Origin: Tanypteryx hageni | Lineage: Eukaryota > Arthropoda > Insecta > Odonata > Petaluridae | Reading direction: 5' to 3' | Assembly (NCBI GenBank): GCA_028673005.1 | Contig: CM054118.1 | Coordinates: 86,546,964 to 86,610,963, forward strand | Length of the DNA: 64,000 bases | Position numbers and translations under genes: made by a program | Notes under the pieces: model-generated | Told to the model about the DNA's origin: nothing | Database searches by the model: none | What the model saw: only the letters and a program-made list of their open reading frames with translations | Part shown: piece by piece, positions 1 through 13,800 of the stretch | Layout of the letters: every line of letters begins with the position of its first letter | How positions within the stretch are numbered: position 1 is the first letter of the stretch

Positions 1-1240
1 ATTTGTCTATGTATTTTGCCATTTTTGTAGTAATTTTTAACAGCAGCACATCAACTAAGAATAGAGTTGCACGATCTGGATTCCCATTAAATGGAACAAA
101 CACCATCCCAAATTCATACAAAATGTATAAATTAAAAATTAGATGCTTATGAAAGCCTATAAATACTCCAAAATGTCTTAAAAATGACTATGGACCCCTG
201 ACCAAGGACACCCACCTCTTACTTTACCCCCTCCCCTTTCACCAATTCAATACTCGAGATACAGGATACACAAAATACTACTGAAGATGGCATCTGATGT
301 CAAAATACTTATAGTAAAATGTTTTCCAAATAACAGTTTGTGAACCTGTTGAATGTGCCACAAATTAGGTAAAAATATTTCAATTTAATTTACATCAATG
401 TAAAGTACCTTTCAGTATTAAATACAAAATTATGAGGTCCTGAAATAACATTTTTCATCAGTTAATGGGAGGGGCAAATCATTTTAATTCTTAGGGTATT
501 ATAGCACCAAATTATAATCATAGGGAAAGTGAGATATTCATTCAATAGTTTTCAGTCCAAATTTCACCAAGTTCTTCTTCTAAAAGTACTCATGCCATTG
601 TCTTATGGACAAATAAATAAATTCAAAGACATGAAAAGCAAACAACAATATGACCGGCTTACTGCATCTGTCTCTACCAATGATTAAATTCATAATATCT
701 AACCATAATGGGTAGCCTTCATGATACGAAAGATCACTATACTGCATGAATGGAAATGGCAGGTAGAGACATTACTTCAGTCATTTGATAATGTAGTCAA
801 GTCTAAAATTCCATTTTCTTGAAAATTGAAGCAAAGTAAAATATCAGAATATTTTATAAAGCAACAGTGTGTTACAGATAATTGCTTCTCATTTTTTTTC
901 TACCCCCTCTGCATCTAGTAGATTTTCTGTATAATGTACTTTCGGTATAACAAAACATTCATGTTATATCATGATTTCACTGTATTTAAGTATTAGAAGC
1001 TTAATAAGGAGTACTAATTTACTTGACTGTATACATTCATACCATCAGATCATAACTTATGTAGTATATATACGCTTTGTGCATGTGGGTGCATCAGGTC
1101 ACTTGCTCAAAGAAAATTCCCAAAAGAACCTGTCATGAGTGATAGAAATATCTATAAAGAGTGACTGAGTAAATGGATGTCGCTGTCTTTTGTATATTTC
1201 ATTTGTGATGTTTGGTGGTTTCATTAAGGAATATTGTTAC
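1..1240. other. Non-coding flank beyond the 3' end of gene A
   Basis: AT-rich sequence with no convincing exon, RNA gene or element boundary. It lies beyond the proposed poly(A) signal of gene A, so it is probably intergenic. Confidence 0.4.
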
Positions 1241-1261
1241 ACCATAGGCAACTCAAACAAC

Positions 1262-1267
1262 TTTATT
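1262..1267 (-). promoter_or_regulatory. Candidate poly(A) signal of gene A
   Basis: The plus strand reads TTTATT, which is AATAAA on the minus strand, 232 bases after the gene A stop codon. It is the first exact hexamer I found downstream of that stop. Cleavage would be expected near 1235-1252. Confidence 0.5.
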
Positions 1268-1498
1268 ATAAATTTAAGGAAATATTTATAGAAAATTTTA
1301 AACCTAAATGAAGAGAAAATGAACTGCTGACGAAGTTATTAATTTATGAGATTCTAACATATTATTCAAAGAGAAAAACAAAATTAAGAATAAAATAAAA
1401 ATTAAGAGCAGTGAATTAACAGATACACATCAAATTTAAGTATAATCAGATAATTCACTATTTATCAATTTGCTGCAGAGGTAAGAAATTGCTGTTTC

Positions 1499-1653
1499 TT
1501 ACGCTGGCGGTGGAAGAGACCTTTGTACAACTGATTTTGTGCCTTCTGGTCCTTGAACTTTGAATTCTGCTTCAACTGGAGCCCTTATGTTGTACGTGAC
1601 ACCGTTCGGTGCTGTTACAGTCACACCTCGGCCATGGAATGGGCTAGGAGTCC
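1499..1653 (-). CDS. Gene A exon 3 (terminal coding exon)
   Basis: The acceptor reads TTTGACTCTCCAG on the minus strand just before 1653. The exon carries 155 nt: two bases completing a split Gly codon, 50 codons and TAA at 1501-1499. It encodes the segment starting TPSPFHGRGVTVTAP and ending QRSLPPPA. The upstream 642-base intron (1654-2295) contains no recognisable element. Confidence 0.75.
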
Positions 1654-4600
1654 CTGGAGAGTCAAAGACATCTTTTTATTTTCCCACACAAACATTCAAC
1701 CAATAATATCATTGTTTTAGTTTTGTGGCACAAAATTAATCCAAATAGTAACAGCAGATTCTCAAAATGTTTCATCATGGACTTTTTGAAAAGAACCTTT
1801 CATGTTGAAGCATAATGCAAAACAGAAGTTATGTTCCAGATTCTCCTTTGTACTTTTGTAAAACATCTAGCAATTTGATCTTGACAAAAGTTATAATAAT
1901 CACTGTGGATTTTGTTCCTTCAATTTAAAATTCTTACACTTTATAATAAATGAGAAATTAATAACAAATTGAGATAAAGAGAGCAAACCTTTAGGGGCAT
2001 GTAGTTAAATGCTTTTAGCAATGTAGAAATAGCTAAAAGTCAAGGATGAGGTATTTGCAAATCATTAAAGAACAGTTTTTCATTTCAATTTCTCCGAAGT
2101 TGGCAATTATATTACAATTTAACTACTTAATTCTTTCTTATTGACAACTACTAGAACACTTTCATTCTCTAAAAATTAAGGAAAAATTAAATCATTGAAA
2201 TTTTATCAGCATTTTGAATGCCCACAAAACAATCAACTTTTCAAAAAGTTATGATATTGTTTTAAATTCTTCAGAGAAAATTATTTCATACATACCAATT
2301 ACACCTGAACCTGCAGCAGCTCTGGCTTCACTGAAAGATGCTGCGACAATTATATTTCCAGGCAACACCATGCTGAAACTGGAAGAACTGCTTTGTGCTT
2401 GGGCAGCTGCTCCAACATCACAGTCTGTTCCAAGTCGGGTTACTAAGTCACCAGCATCAGGAAGGATGTCAAACACAAACTGAGCTTCATTGCCTGTAAT
2501 TAGAGAAAACATTTATGCTTATTTTTCAAATCAAAGTATAATAGGCCCAGTATGGGTAATCTCGCACAAATACTACTATATATTTGTGCTGTTAACAAAA
2601 GTATCAAGGTTTTAACTAATTCACTGATGGCAGAAGGGAGTATGATAACACTTCCGATTCCTAAAGGCCAAATCAATGTAAAAGCACATCATAAAGCATC
2701 TCTCTTACTATAGAGCTTATAAAAAACTAGTGGCAAATAAGTCCTTGAATAATGTTTGCAGCGCTCTCTCAAAAGGGACATCCATCTCATGGAGGAGGAC
2801 GTAAAGATGAAATTTTTCTCATTAAATACAAATATCTTTAACGTAGAACAAGCCAGAGCTTTCCTTAAAGTAATTTTAGTTCCCTTTTAGTGCTTTTCGT
2901 CATTGCTGAAAAGCACTATTATCTTTGTGATTTCCATCTGTCCATACGCATTATATCAGGAAAGAATTGGCTGAACCAATTTCAACCAAATTTGGTTCAC
3001 AGAATCTTCAAATAAATACATTAACAAAATGACACATTTGGACAGGATCAACTCAGCATGGATGCCACAATTGCAAAATAAAACTTTTCAGTAATTATGG
3101 ATTTGGAAGGAATTGGCTGAACCGTTTTCAGCAAAATTTTGTATGGAGGTGTGCAACATAAGAGTTGCTTTCCAATGGCACATGCTTTTAAATGCAATCC
3201 TTTATACCAAATTGACAGCTACACGCTGGTGATGTGATGCGGCAACTCTGAGTTAAAACGATACATATGTATGTTTTATGATTGAACTTACATTCACAGA
3301 GCGTAACAGTGAAAGAATTACGTTTTGGCAATACTTAACGTATTTCTACAAATGTTTTTGTTTACCTGAACTTGATCTTTGGTTAGCAACCGGCCCATTT
3401 CTAGTGAATCATCAACACATCTTTCAAACTGGCGTGAATTAAATATTTATATGTCTGCCATCAGCCATGCCATATCTGAACAGTGACCGTATTGCCGATG
3501 GTGGGTGCCCCACACATTGCCGGTCCGAAAGCAACAATACTGTTTGTGTCAGTGAGGTGAGGTGAGAAGAAAACTTGAAAAATATCATTGCCGAGGATAT
3601 CTGAAAGTACGGTATGGCCACTCAGTTTCCGGATGCCATGGCACTGCACCGGATACATGTAAATGATGTGTGTAATGACTCTCAAGGGTATTTCATTAGC
3701 TACTAATTGTAGACTATCAAGTGGGTAGCAGGCCAGGCCCCGTGGCACTGCCCCGGCCTAGTTCTCCCTCTGTTCAGGGTCCCAGCAATGAGCAAGCATT
3801 CATTATTTTCACCATTTCACATTAACCTATTATGAGGAGTTTTCTTTCAAGCCTTCAATGGAAAAAACTGAAAAAACAGTGGCAATCACAGTCAAGCATG
3901 AATCTAAAACACAGTGCAAGAGTGGAGGCTGTTCAAGTAACACATGATGGAATTAATAATATATGTATTGTACTACAAATTATTCTTACCATTGCTGCGA
4001 ATGCTCATTAACCCTTAGTTAGTCGCGTGAAAAAAAGTTCCGTAATTAGTCGCGTGGGGTCAATATGACCCCAAAATAATTTCTAAAGATAAGCAATAAT
4101 ATATTAATTTATTTATATTTTACTGGAAATAAAATCAATCTTACATTATAATACAATTATTTATTAATAATTTTTACAATAAACATTGATTAAAATAACT
4201 TAAAATATTTTTTTGTATTTTCTAATCACTTTCCCTCTCCCCACATTCAATGCACTTCATTATCATATGGTCTTTGCAAGTAAAAGCTCCACAATTTCCA
4301 CATCTAGTGGACACTTTATTGTCCTTATTTCTTGGGCAATGTTCGCATCTTCCTGTTGATAGTCCCGATCCTGGTGATGGACCTTCCTGCACAAGTCCCT
4401 GTTGAGTGCATATGCGCTTTTGGAGATGCCTAGATATAAACTGACTGAGACCTCAAAATCTGTAGATCCTTTATTAATTCCTTCGATAATGATTTCAAGA
4501 AATTTCGCCTTGTCATTTCCTTTTGAACGTTTTGTTTATAAACAATAAAGGCATTTATGGCAGAAACGTTCAGCTAATAAAAAACACAGCTAACGGCCAT

Positions 4601-7600
4601 ATTTTCGTTCTTCTGCCAACATTATAAGCAGCGCAGAGCTGATCGCACTTTTTGTTGCATTGTTGCATGAAGATCGCGTTGAGGGCTTTATTAGTGATAG
4701 GACTATTTTTGCGGAGATCACTCACACTTGTGGGTTAGACATCGGTCGCGGCACGGTCGCTTTCCGGCCCCACCTACAGCATGAAGTAGTTTATGGCTGT
4801 CCCCAACAAGCAGAAAGATTCAAGCTCACTTCTGCTGTCACCGAGGATTGCCCTCGATGGGGCTTGGGACAAAAGTTGCCTCCTCGAGCGACCCAAGGGG
4901 TTCGTGCCGAGGTCCAACCGCGTCCTCCCCTATAAGTGTGAACATACTTGGGACTTCTCCATAGAAACCCCATTGAAAGTAGGATTTTTATATTTTGGTC
5001 TAAAACGTCCCAACTCTGACCATCATGCGACCGGTAGGAGATCCAAAAACTTTGAAGATTGCCGATCTCATTCGTGTTCGTGCTTATTCCGAAAAATAAG
5101 GGAGAAACTCATGCTAAAAAGGGTGAGCGGTAATGAAAGGCAAACCGCTTTCTTTTATCCTTTTTGCACATGGGTACTAAGAGCTTCATCCAATGAGGGT
5201 GATAAAAAAGCTGCCAAAAGTCGCAAGAAATATGTTCCATTTTTGAGAGTATTTCACAATAATGACGAAAGCATGTGATAAATAATTACTGTGCAGAAAA
5301 GGGAATAATATGGATGTAGTTCAATTATAAAATCTAGAAAATGGTTTCAAAAATCATGCATCGGTCTTGATAGAATACGTGGAATTCTGCGTCAAAGAAG
5401 TCATCCTCGGGTCAATTCTTCGACAGCAATTTCTAGAGAGACCACGTGCGTTTGTTTGTGACTTTCATTGCGGGTAGAAAACGGTTGCATGTGTGCGGCC
5501 GAAGTAAGAAAACACCCGGAGAATTCCGAAAAGAGGGAGAAAGGTACATTGGAGGGGGGAGAGGGGAGGGGGAGATGGGAGGAAGAAGGGTAACCAACCT
5601 ATAGAGAAAATTAGTGAAGTAGAAATGTATCATAAGAGAACTAGTGTTAAAACAATGAAATACTGCTTATCAGGAAAATTATTTGTATTTCTGATGTGAT
5701 AATAATAATCTGTATTGCGTTTAACCCTTCTAGACCAATAGAGAAAAAGCAACAGGTCAAACAGATGTCAAAATAAAAGCAACTTTTTTAACCTCATATA
5801 TACATAACAAATGGATACACACCAAAATAGCACATTAAAATAGTTTAATTTTCTCAATAATTACAATATTTATACTATATGTATTAATATAAAAATATCA
5901 AAAATAACAAATTAAAAAAAAAACAAAGAAATGCTAATTTCTCTTCTAGAATGTCAGTTTCGAAGGTAGAACAAGTTTGGGTTAGATTGACAATACATTT
6001 CTTTAGATATTGACGAAAAAACATTGCTTGGGGTCATATTGACCCCACGCGACTAATTAAGGGTTAAGCAAATCAAAGCTAATTCTGTCTTACCTTCAAT
6101 CAATGATATGGCCCTTCTAAGGGTGGAAAGAGAAGTGCTTGGCAAGATTTATTTTGATGATGTGGTCAATAAGTTTGTGGCAGTGACGGCAAGGAAAAAA
6201 TTTGATTTAACAATTATTGAAGTCATCGTATTCGTATTCCTAATGCTGACTGCATTGTTTTTAGATCACTAGGGCCTGAGACTTGGAGCAAACTAGTCAA
6301 TAGAATTAGATTCTATTAACTGATCTTTGTTTAATCATACTGCTATAATGCCACCCCATACAAATTTTTTGGCATAAATTTGCACCAGATAAGCAAATTT
6401 GAAACTGCTCTCCATTAGTCGAGCATAATATTAGAACCTTCACAGAAATCCAAACTGTTAAATTATGGACTATAAAAATGAGGATGCTCTTTCCACCAAC
6501 AGTTTTAAAATCTTTTTTGAAATTCGTCAACACATTTTAAAATGCAATACGTGCACAATATCTAAATCAGGTCAATGCTTTAGATTCCTGGAAAAATTCA
6601 ACTTTTGGAATTCCTTCCTGACAGCCAAGTGCCAAAAATGAAATGAGGACATTTTCAGGAAAATATAGACGTGTGGTAGCCGTATCCATTCTCCTCCAAC
6701 CCAAACATATCCGAGATGTGCAGTCCAATGATCAAGTCCTTCATCTAGCACGAATAAGCAGGAAGCAGCTTATCTGCTCTGCAATGCACCAAAAATGAGT
6801 TTTCAAAAGATGTGTAATCATCTGTTTTTATGGGTCATAGTCGACACACTTAAATTTAAAAAATCCTTTCTTTTAGCTCATTCTACAACAGCAAATGTTT
6901 TCACATCAACATTTGTCATCTCATCCAAAATCACTTCAACATATACTGCTCTAATCAGTTGTATTTTCCCACAAACGGCTTAGACGCCAACCTAGAGCAG
7001 CCGAGCACCACTTCACTCTACAGTATTCTTGAAGTCAGAGCTTGTGAACACCATGAGTCCAATTTATTTTTCTATATACATTAACTTGTAATAACTGTGA
7101 CGTTGGTTTGTTTTCATTTACTTTTACTCCTAAGAAAATCTAGCAGTGCTCGGGGATGGATTTGCTTCAGGGCTAAAGGGAATTCAGCTGTAGGCTCGTG
7201 AGCTTTCAGGATCAACAGATCGACTGAGGGTGAGCCTGTTGTAACAGATCGAAGGATGAGCTACATAGGAAAGGGTCTTTACGGGAAAATTCTTCCAGGG
7301 GCCGTATTATTACCAATCTTCCACTGTTGAATGCGCTTGATATTCTAAAAACTACCTAGGTTCTCGTCAAATTGAAGTTTGTAACTTCGAAATTAACAGC
7401 AAACGCTTAAAAGAAAAGCGGCCGTCGAAAAGATGAGATCGCGTATCGTGCTGCTGCTCCTCCCGTTTTAACGACAACGCAATTTAACCGGTATTACGAT
7501 TAAAATGGCCCCTAGATACTCAATATTTCGGCAGGGTATTTATTGAGCAACTAATATACACTGTGCTGCAAACTTCTTCGGACAATTCCCCAACACCGCG

Positions 7601-10600
7601 CAATATTCCTGGAGCATTCGATAAGCAAGCCTTAAGCGAGTTTAACTTGAAATGTCGCATACGCTGTGACGGCGTCGGATAATTAAATCGGGACGCAGAG
7701 TGAGATGGTGACTAATGACAATCGATGTCAATTAAAGATCTTACCACGTGCATGGAAAAGAATCGCAAGTTTTAGGTGCATGCAGGCTTGAATCTTAATC
7801 TTTCAAACCTCTCCATAATTGCGGATGTCATTCGTTCCGATTTGCATATGAAAAATCATCTCACATTTTCCAATTACTTTGTTTCCACCTTGTGCCATAG
7901 ACCAAAATCGGTCCAATTACTTCGTTTCCACCTTGTGCCATAGACCAAAATCGGTCTTCTGTCTCGTAGCTAATAGGTTACGGTCAAATTACAATCTCTA
8001 ATAGAAATTTCCTTCTTTGGGTCTCTTAGCTGTAAATTCCGAAACAAATGACAGTATGACAACAATGACGATGCACGAGCCATCCCAAGGATGTTACGCA
8101 ATAGACCATCACGCAAGTTAAATTTTTGCCAGGCATCTGTCAATATTGTCCATACAGGGTCCACACAAACAGCAACGCGCAATCCAAACACTTCGTTAAG
8201 CGGTTGTGACACAAGATTCAATCTCCCGTCCCATTGTTTACAGAAATACTAATTTTTCTTCAAGGAAAGATGGAAATTTTGAAAATGATAAGTAGCGCAT
8301 GCCACAGGGATGCAACGAAATACGAGCGAGAATTAGAGGTGCTGGATGACGTTATCTGCTCAATTGGTGGGAAAGCGCATTCCCATCTCCCTTGGTAATC
8401 ATGTGCAGCAGTAAGCAATTTCGCTTGGCAGAATTGAATGGTTAAAAGTTCTATCGAGTCATTTAAAAGACACAATAGACCAATAACGCAATAAAAAGCA
8501 ATGATCATTATTTTGCAAGTTACGGCAAACCGTGGCGAATAAAATGCCAGTACCGTCAATTAAAGCGCATTAATATAAGTCGATTGTGAACTAATCAAAA
8601 TTTACAAAATAAAACAAATCAAAGTAATAGTGCAATCGCAGAAGGAAACGAAATCGGTGAAAAAATGCGCAGATAACGAATGTCTTCGATCACGGCCATC
8701 GCTCGCATTACATCGTTAGCCAGGAAATACGGGTTTTAAGGGTATTTGGCATATGTTCCTCGAAAATTATTTTAATGGTTTTTCTACAATACAGCATAAG
8801 AAATTCTGAATCTTCGGTGGTCACTAATGTTTTCGCGATCCCGCCTCTCGTTGACACGGTCGGGGTCGGGAGCAGAAAATGTCTCACGCATCTGATTCAG
8901 AGCACCATCACCCCCAAGGTGTTTCCAATGTCACTCAGGTCAAGAAATTATATCCGAAGGGCGCCGAGATTCACCCGGGGGGTTGGGAAGGGGAGAGGAA
9001 GGGAGAGGGAGAAAGGAGAAGGAGAGAAAGAAGATGAGGGGGTGGAAGATGAGGGGGTGGAAGATGAGGGGGTGGATGATGAGGGGTGGAGGATGATGGG
9101 GTGGATGATGAGGGGTGGAGGATGATGGGGTGGAAGATGAGGGGGTGGAGGATGAGGGGAGTGGAGGATGAGGGGGATGGAGGATGAGGGGGGGTGGTGG
9201 ATGAGAGGGGGTGGAGGATGAGGGGGGGTGGAGGATGATGGGGTGGATGATGAGGGGGATGGAGGATGAGGGGGGATGGAGGATGATGGGGGTGGAGGAT
9301 GAGGGGGGGTGGAGGATGATGGGGGTGGAGGATGAGGGGGGGTGGAGGATGATGGGGGTGGAGGATGAGGGGGGAAGGAGGATGAGGGAGAGTGGAGGAT
9401 GATGGGGAGGGAAGGAGGAGGGAGAGACGGCCGAAGGACGAAGCAGCAACCGCAAAACCTTTTTCCAGCTGGATTTCTCTCGAACGTAACCACGACCGCA
9501 GGTAACCAGGGCACGCACCACCCACGGCACCCGAACACATAATCGCCGCACGACTCTGGAATTACCACCGATGCGGAAATTTCGCCTCGGCATATGAACA
9601 AACGTCCGCATCGTGAAAACGAACGAACATCGATTTTTTATAACGCCACGTTACATAAATATAATGGCAGATCCGCAGATGAGGATGAGCGTCCATCGCA
9701 AGGAATCGAACGACATAGTAATTGATGCTTGCGATGCGGAACGCGGCTTTGACCTTCGAAGGCGCATTGCGATGCAATATCCAAGAGCCTCACCTCTGAC
9801 ATCACTAGAATCCGAAATCAATAAGCGCGCACATCAGCTGGAGAACTCAAACAATCGGCTTGTGAAATTGGCGGGTGAAATGATGAAGATGACGCACGAC
9901 AGACATTTCCGTGAATCTCGATGTCTTGCTCAAACATTTCCTAAGAAGGGGTGGTCGTGAGGGACGTCAGAGAGAGACGTGAGGCAGAGAGAGACGCGAG
10001 GCAGAGAGAGACGTGAGGCAGAGAGAGACGTGAGGCAGAGAGAGACGTGAGGCAGAGAGAGACGTGAGGCAGAGAAAGATGTGGGGCCTCGTGGGATGCT
10101 CCATATTGCCCACCAAGTGAAAGCAAAACCAGGCGGAAACTCGAATGTCTCCTGGAGGCAATGAGAGATCCCATCCCTCTCACTATAGTGAAATTATTTT
10201 TCAGAGAAATGGTGTATTTATTAAGCACGTTTTCCGAAACGACTACAGCACATTGGTCGAGAATCAGCAAAACAAAATCCTCGGCGAGGTCAAACATTTC
10301 GAAAAATTTAGAAATGTTGGCCGAAATATTTTGTATACTTTCTAAAAACATTCGCTTGGAAATGGCAGCAGTAGTAATTGATTTTTAAATGTGTCGACTG
10401 CCATGTTCATTTTGCACCGTCATCAACTGGACGCACGCACACACAAGGGAGGAGGGAAACCCAGTGCCGGCATTAGCCTACTATTTACGAAAAGCACCAA
10501 ATCGATTAACATAAGACTTGGGTAGGCATTAACCTCATCGTGCACCTTTGTTATACGGTTTTGATAGTTACACGAGCGTTAAGATATACGATAACATCAG

Positions 10601-10769
10601 ATGTTTTATAATTTAAGAAAAATGACACTTCGTTTTTAAATTAACAACAGCTGATCAAAAATATATAAATTTATTTTAATTAACATTGCGTTATATCGCA
10701 ATGTGATAAATTGTTTTGATTTTACTTTGCCGTCTTCTCATTCCTAGCGATGAGCAAACAATATATATG

Positions 10770-10801
<32 letters not shown>

Positions 10802-13800
10802 ATTTGTTTATGCTGCTGAGGAATTCGAATTCAATAAAAAAATTTCAGAAGTTTTCACCGAAATATCTATAATCGTATTAATTTTCTATTGAAATTTGAC
10901 GATTAAACTAAGATGATACATTTTTCTGCAGTTTAAGCTTTGTATATCTGGGTAAATTTTTGTTTCCTTTCTCAAATCAGGCCGTAGCCCAGGGTCCCGC
11001 ATCTATGGGGCTCCGCGCTTGAAGTTAGCTTACTAACTACACTTGCCTACTAGTCTTAGTAGATAGACGTACGTAACGAACGTGGAACTCGAAAAAATTG
11101 CTCTATATTTTTGTTATAAGAAAGATAATTTTTCTGAGTATGGGATAGAGGGGGTCCCGCGACTACCGCCTCGCCCTGGGGCCCGCGAATCCTAGTGACG
11201 ACTCTGACTCAAACTCAATATTAGATAGCACTATTTATAGGGGGAGTTACCAGACGTCACGGATAACGATATGTATTAAATTCTCTGTTTATTTATTTAT
11301 TTGAAAAAGCCCAAAAACAGCACAAGGCCAATAACATTGGACACATCACAACGAAGTAACAAGAATAAAACAAAAATAAAACTATCAAACAAAATAGCTA
11401 AAACTCTAGCAATGAATACACAGAAGACATACATAGTACGTCAATCACACGAAATCAGGGTAAGGAGCGAATAGAATGACAAATAAATCGGGAGAAAGGG
11501 GAAGGAAAATAGGCAACAAAACAAATATTAGGTTTAAATTGGAAGTTAGGAGACTTAGTGAAGGGATCATAGTCAGGGAAGCGCTTCAGCAAACTATTAC
11601 AAAGATCAGGAAGGCGAGAGAGAAAGGAGCGTTTAGTGATTGAGAGGCGAGACTTGTAAAAATGAAAGCTATAGGAGAAAAAGACAACTGCCGATTCATG
11701 ATATGAAATTAAGAGCAAGCTTTTAACATTTCATTTGAGGAACAAGGAAGACGCGCAGTTGGGCCAAGCATTTGATATTTCGTAAATATTCGCCGTCAAT
11801 TGCTGAGCGTTAGAACGGAGAGATTAAGTGTATTAACAGACTGAACGCGTCTGAAAAGATTGGAGCAGAAGGGACCATTCGCACGTGTTGCGTACGCGCG
11901 TCCATTCGTTTAAAAACAGCAAAAAATGTATAATGTACTTTTTTTTACCTATGGTCAGGTTAGGAAGAAGGCTTTGCTGAAAAAAACACCAAAAATTATA
12001 ACCATTGTTGGATTAATTTGGGCCATCCACTTGGAGAGAAATTGCTATCAAATTTCTAAATCGGATCTCAGTTGAGGACATTCACTTTCAGATGAAAACT
12101 CCAATGCCCAAGTGAATATGTTGTGTTCTGAAGACATTCATCGATACCAATATCTCCCGTCTCTTAAAGCCATGGAACGGAATTGTCGGCTGCCTTTGTT
12201 TTTGGAAGCGCAAGACTTGTAAATAATAGCACTAAACAGCAAGTTTAGAACAGAAACGCGAATTTTTTAATGTACTGAGTGAAATTTAAAAAAGATTACA
12301 TTAGTTATCTAACTTAATAAGTTATAACATTGATTAATCTATACCGGCAGAAATGTTCATATTCGAAATTTAAAGTAAAAAATAAATACGTATATAAATA
12401 CGCGCAACAAGTAAATGTTAGCGCAAAAGATAAACGGAGAGTTCTAGAACACACAGATGAACTGCACAGGATACTGTCAGAAACGCGCTCGCCTGAATAC
12501 GGGTCTATCAACGAACGATACGAGTTCCCGAATAAACGTTCGTTAAGAGGAAAATTCGATGAAAGATCCCCGTTTACTTCCATGTTAAAAGCCAAGATAC
12601 GTTACGGCCAAAATATTTATTATCCGTTATTTTGAAATATTTGCTTTAATATTTGTTAAATGTAAAGATGTATTGGAATAAAGGTTGTTGGAAATTTAAT
12701 TTTCCACAACCTTCGTTTGGAAAAATCTTCCCATATAAGGCATTGTTTAAGAGATCTCATATTTTTAGCAGCCATCACCACGCCACCTATCGACGACTAT
12801 TGTTAACAACTGACGCTTAGTTACGGCTTAGTGACGCTCTTTTTCTTTTCTTAATTGTTGGAGCTTTGTGGCTATATTCAATATCAGAAGGCTCTGGTTT
12901 GAGTTTATTTCTGTTCTTTGTAATGTCTAAAATTTTCTCGAAGTTTCTTAAAATATTTATTATTACTTAACCTATTTGAAATTGTTAGAATTATTACAGG
13001 TATGGAGAAAGTCATGTGGTGGCCACATCAGATTTTTTACGATGGGGTAGATTTAACGGGGTCTTGGTGCTATTTCCTAAGCACTTGTATTACGATGTTA
13101 CTTTCACAATCTTCAAATAGCGCGCCACATTCACTGCCATCAATTGCCTTGCTAATACTACGTTTCCTAAAAACACCAACATAACAAGGGGAATAACAAT
13201 AATATCTACAATTTGTAAGACTAAACAATCAACGCGCAGTTATGCATGAGACGTAAAATGTTACTTACATTATAATTATAGTCAACTGCTCGGCCGTTAC
13301 TTCGTAGAAATCCATAATTCAAAAATAATGTAACTTTGTATTGTGACATTATACCAAGTTACATTATTTTTGAATTACTTGCATCAGTGCGATTTCTGCA
13401 CCTGTTTTCCAGACAATCCTCTGGATGCGCGGTCGCATTTTGGTCACTGCAAGGATGAAATCGTGTTCAGAGGTCAGACGATTGCGATCCGCGTCTTTAT
13501 CGCTGTCCAAGTCGAGAATCCTGTCTCAGCATTGGTTAACCTCAATATATTTAATTGAATTCCACACGTCAAATCGAAGGACAATTAAATATATCGGCGA
13601 TTTATGTCTCTCCCTTTCCTCGTAATCACCACCTCACCCCACAATGTTAAAACTTTGTATAGGTACTAAGAACGTCTTGTGTACTGATACTCACTGTTCG
13701 CCCATTTAAAGCTAATTTTTTTACTTTTCCCCTTCCCTCCCAAATACTTCCTCGGGTCTGCATCGACGCATTGTTGGCACTGTCAGCACCCTTGTCACTC

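Larger units (their letters stand above)
4008..6067. mobile_element. piggyBac-like DNA transposon with TTAA target duplications, decayed
   Basis: TTAA at 4008-4011 and at 6064-6067 flank terminal inverted repeats: CCCTTAGTTAGTCGCGTG on the left and, read inward from the right, CCCTTAATTAGTCGCGTG. Each end also carries the palindrome-like block GGGGTCAATATGACCCC (near 4058 and 6030). TTAA duplication is the hallmark of piggyBac. The element is about 2.05 kb. Its minus strand encodes the C-terminal cysteine-rich tail of a transposase (4223-4350), and its middle is occupied by another repeat (about 4700-5040). It lies inside gene A intron 1. Confidence 0.85.

Noticed and set aside
4793..5278. 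A 161-codon plus-strand frame
   Set aside because: It lies across the nested repeat shared with 32.9-33.3 kb and its piggyBac host. The other copy does not keep the frame, so coding is unlikely.
8940..9611. Three long overlapping minus-strand frames rich in Pro, Ser and His
   Set aside because: They translate the purine-rich minisatellite in all frames. No start context, domain or splice site supports them.
9941..10351. A 136-codon minus-strand frame with repeated LSLPHVSLC
   Set aside because: It is the 17-bp minisatellite read as protein. The period gives an apparent peptide repeat.
12314..12635. Overlapping frames of 93 and 101 codons on opposite strands
   Set aside because: No domain, splice sites or codon preference. 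Chance frames are expected in 64 kb.
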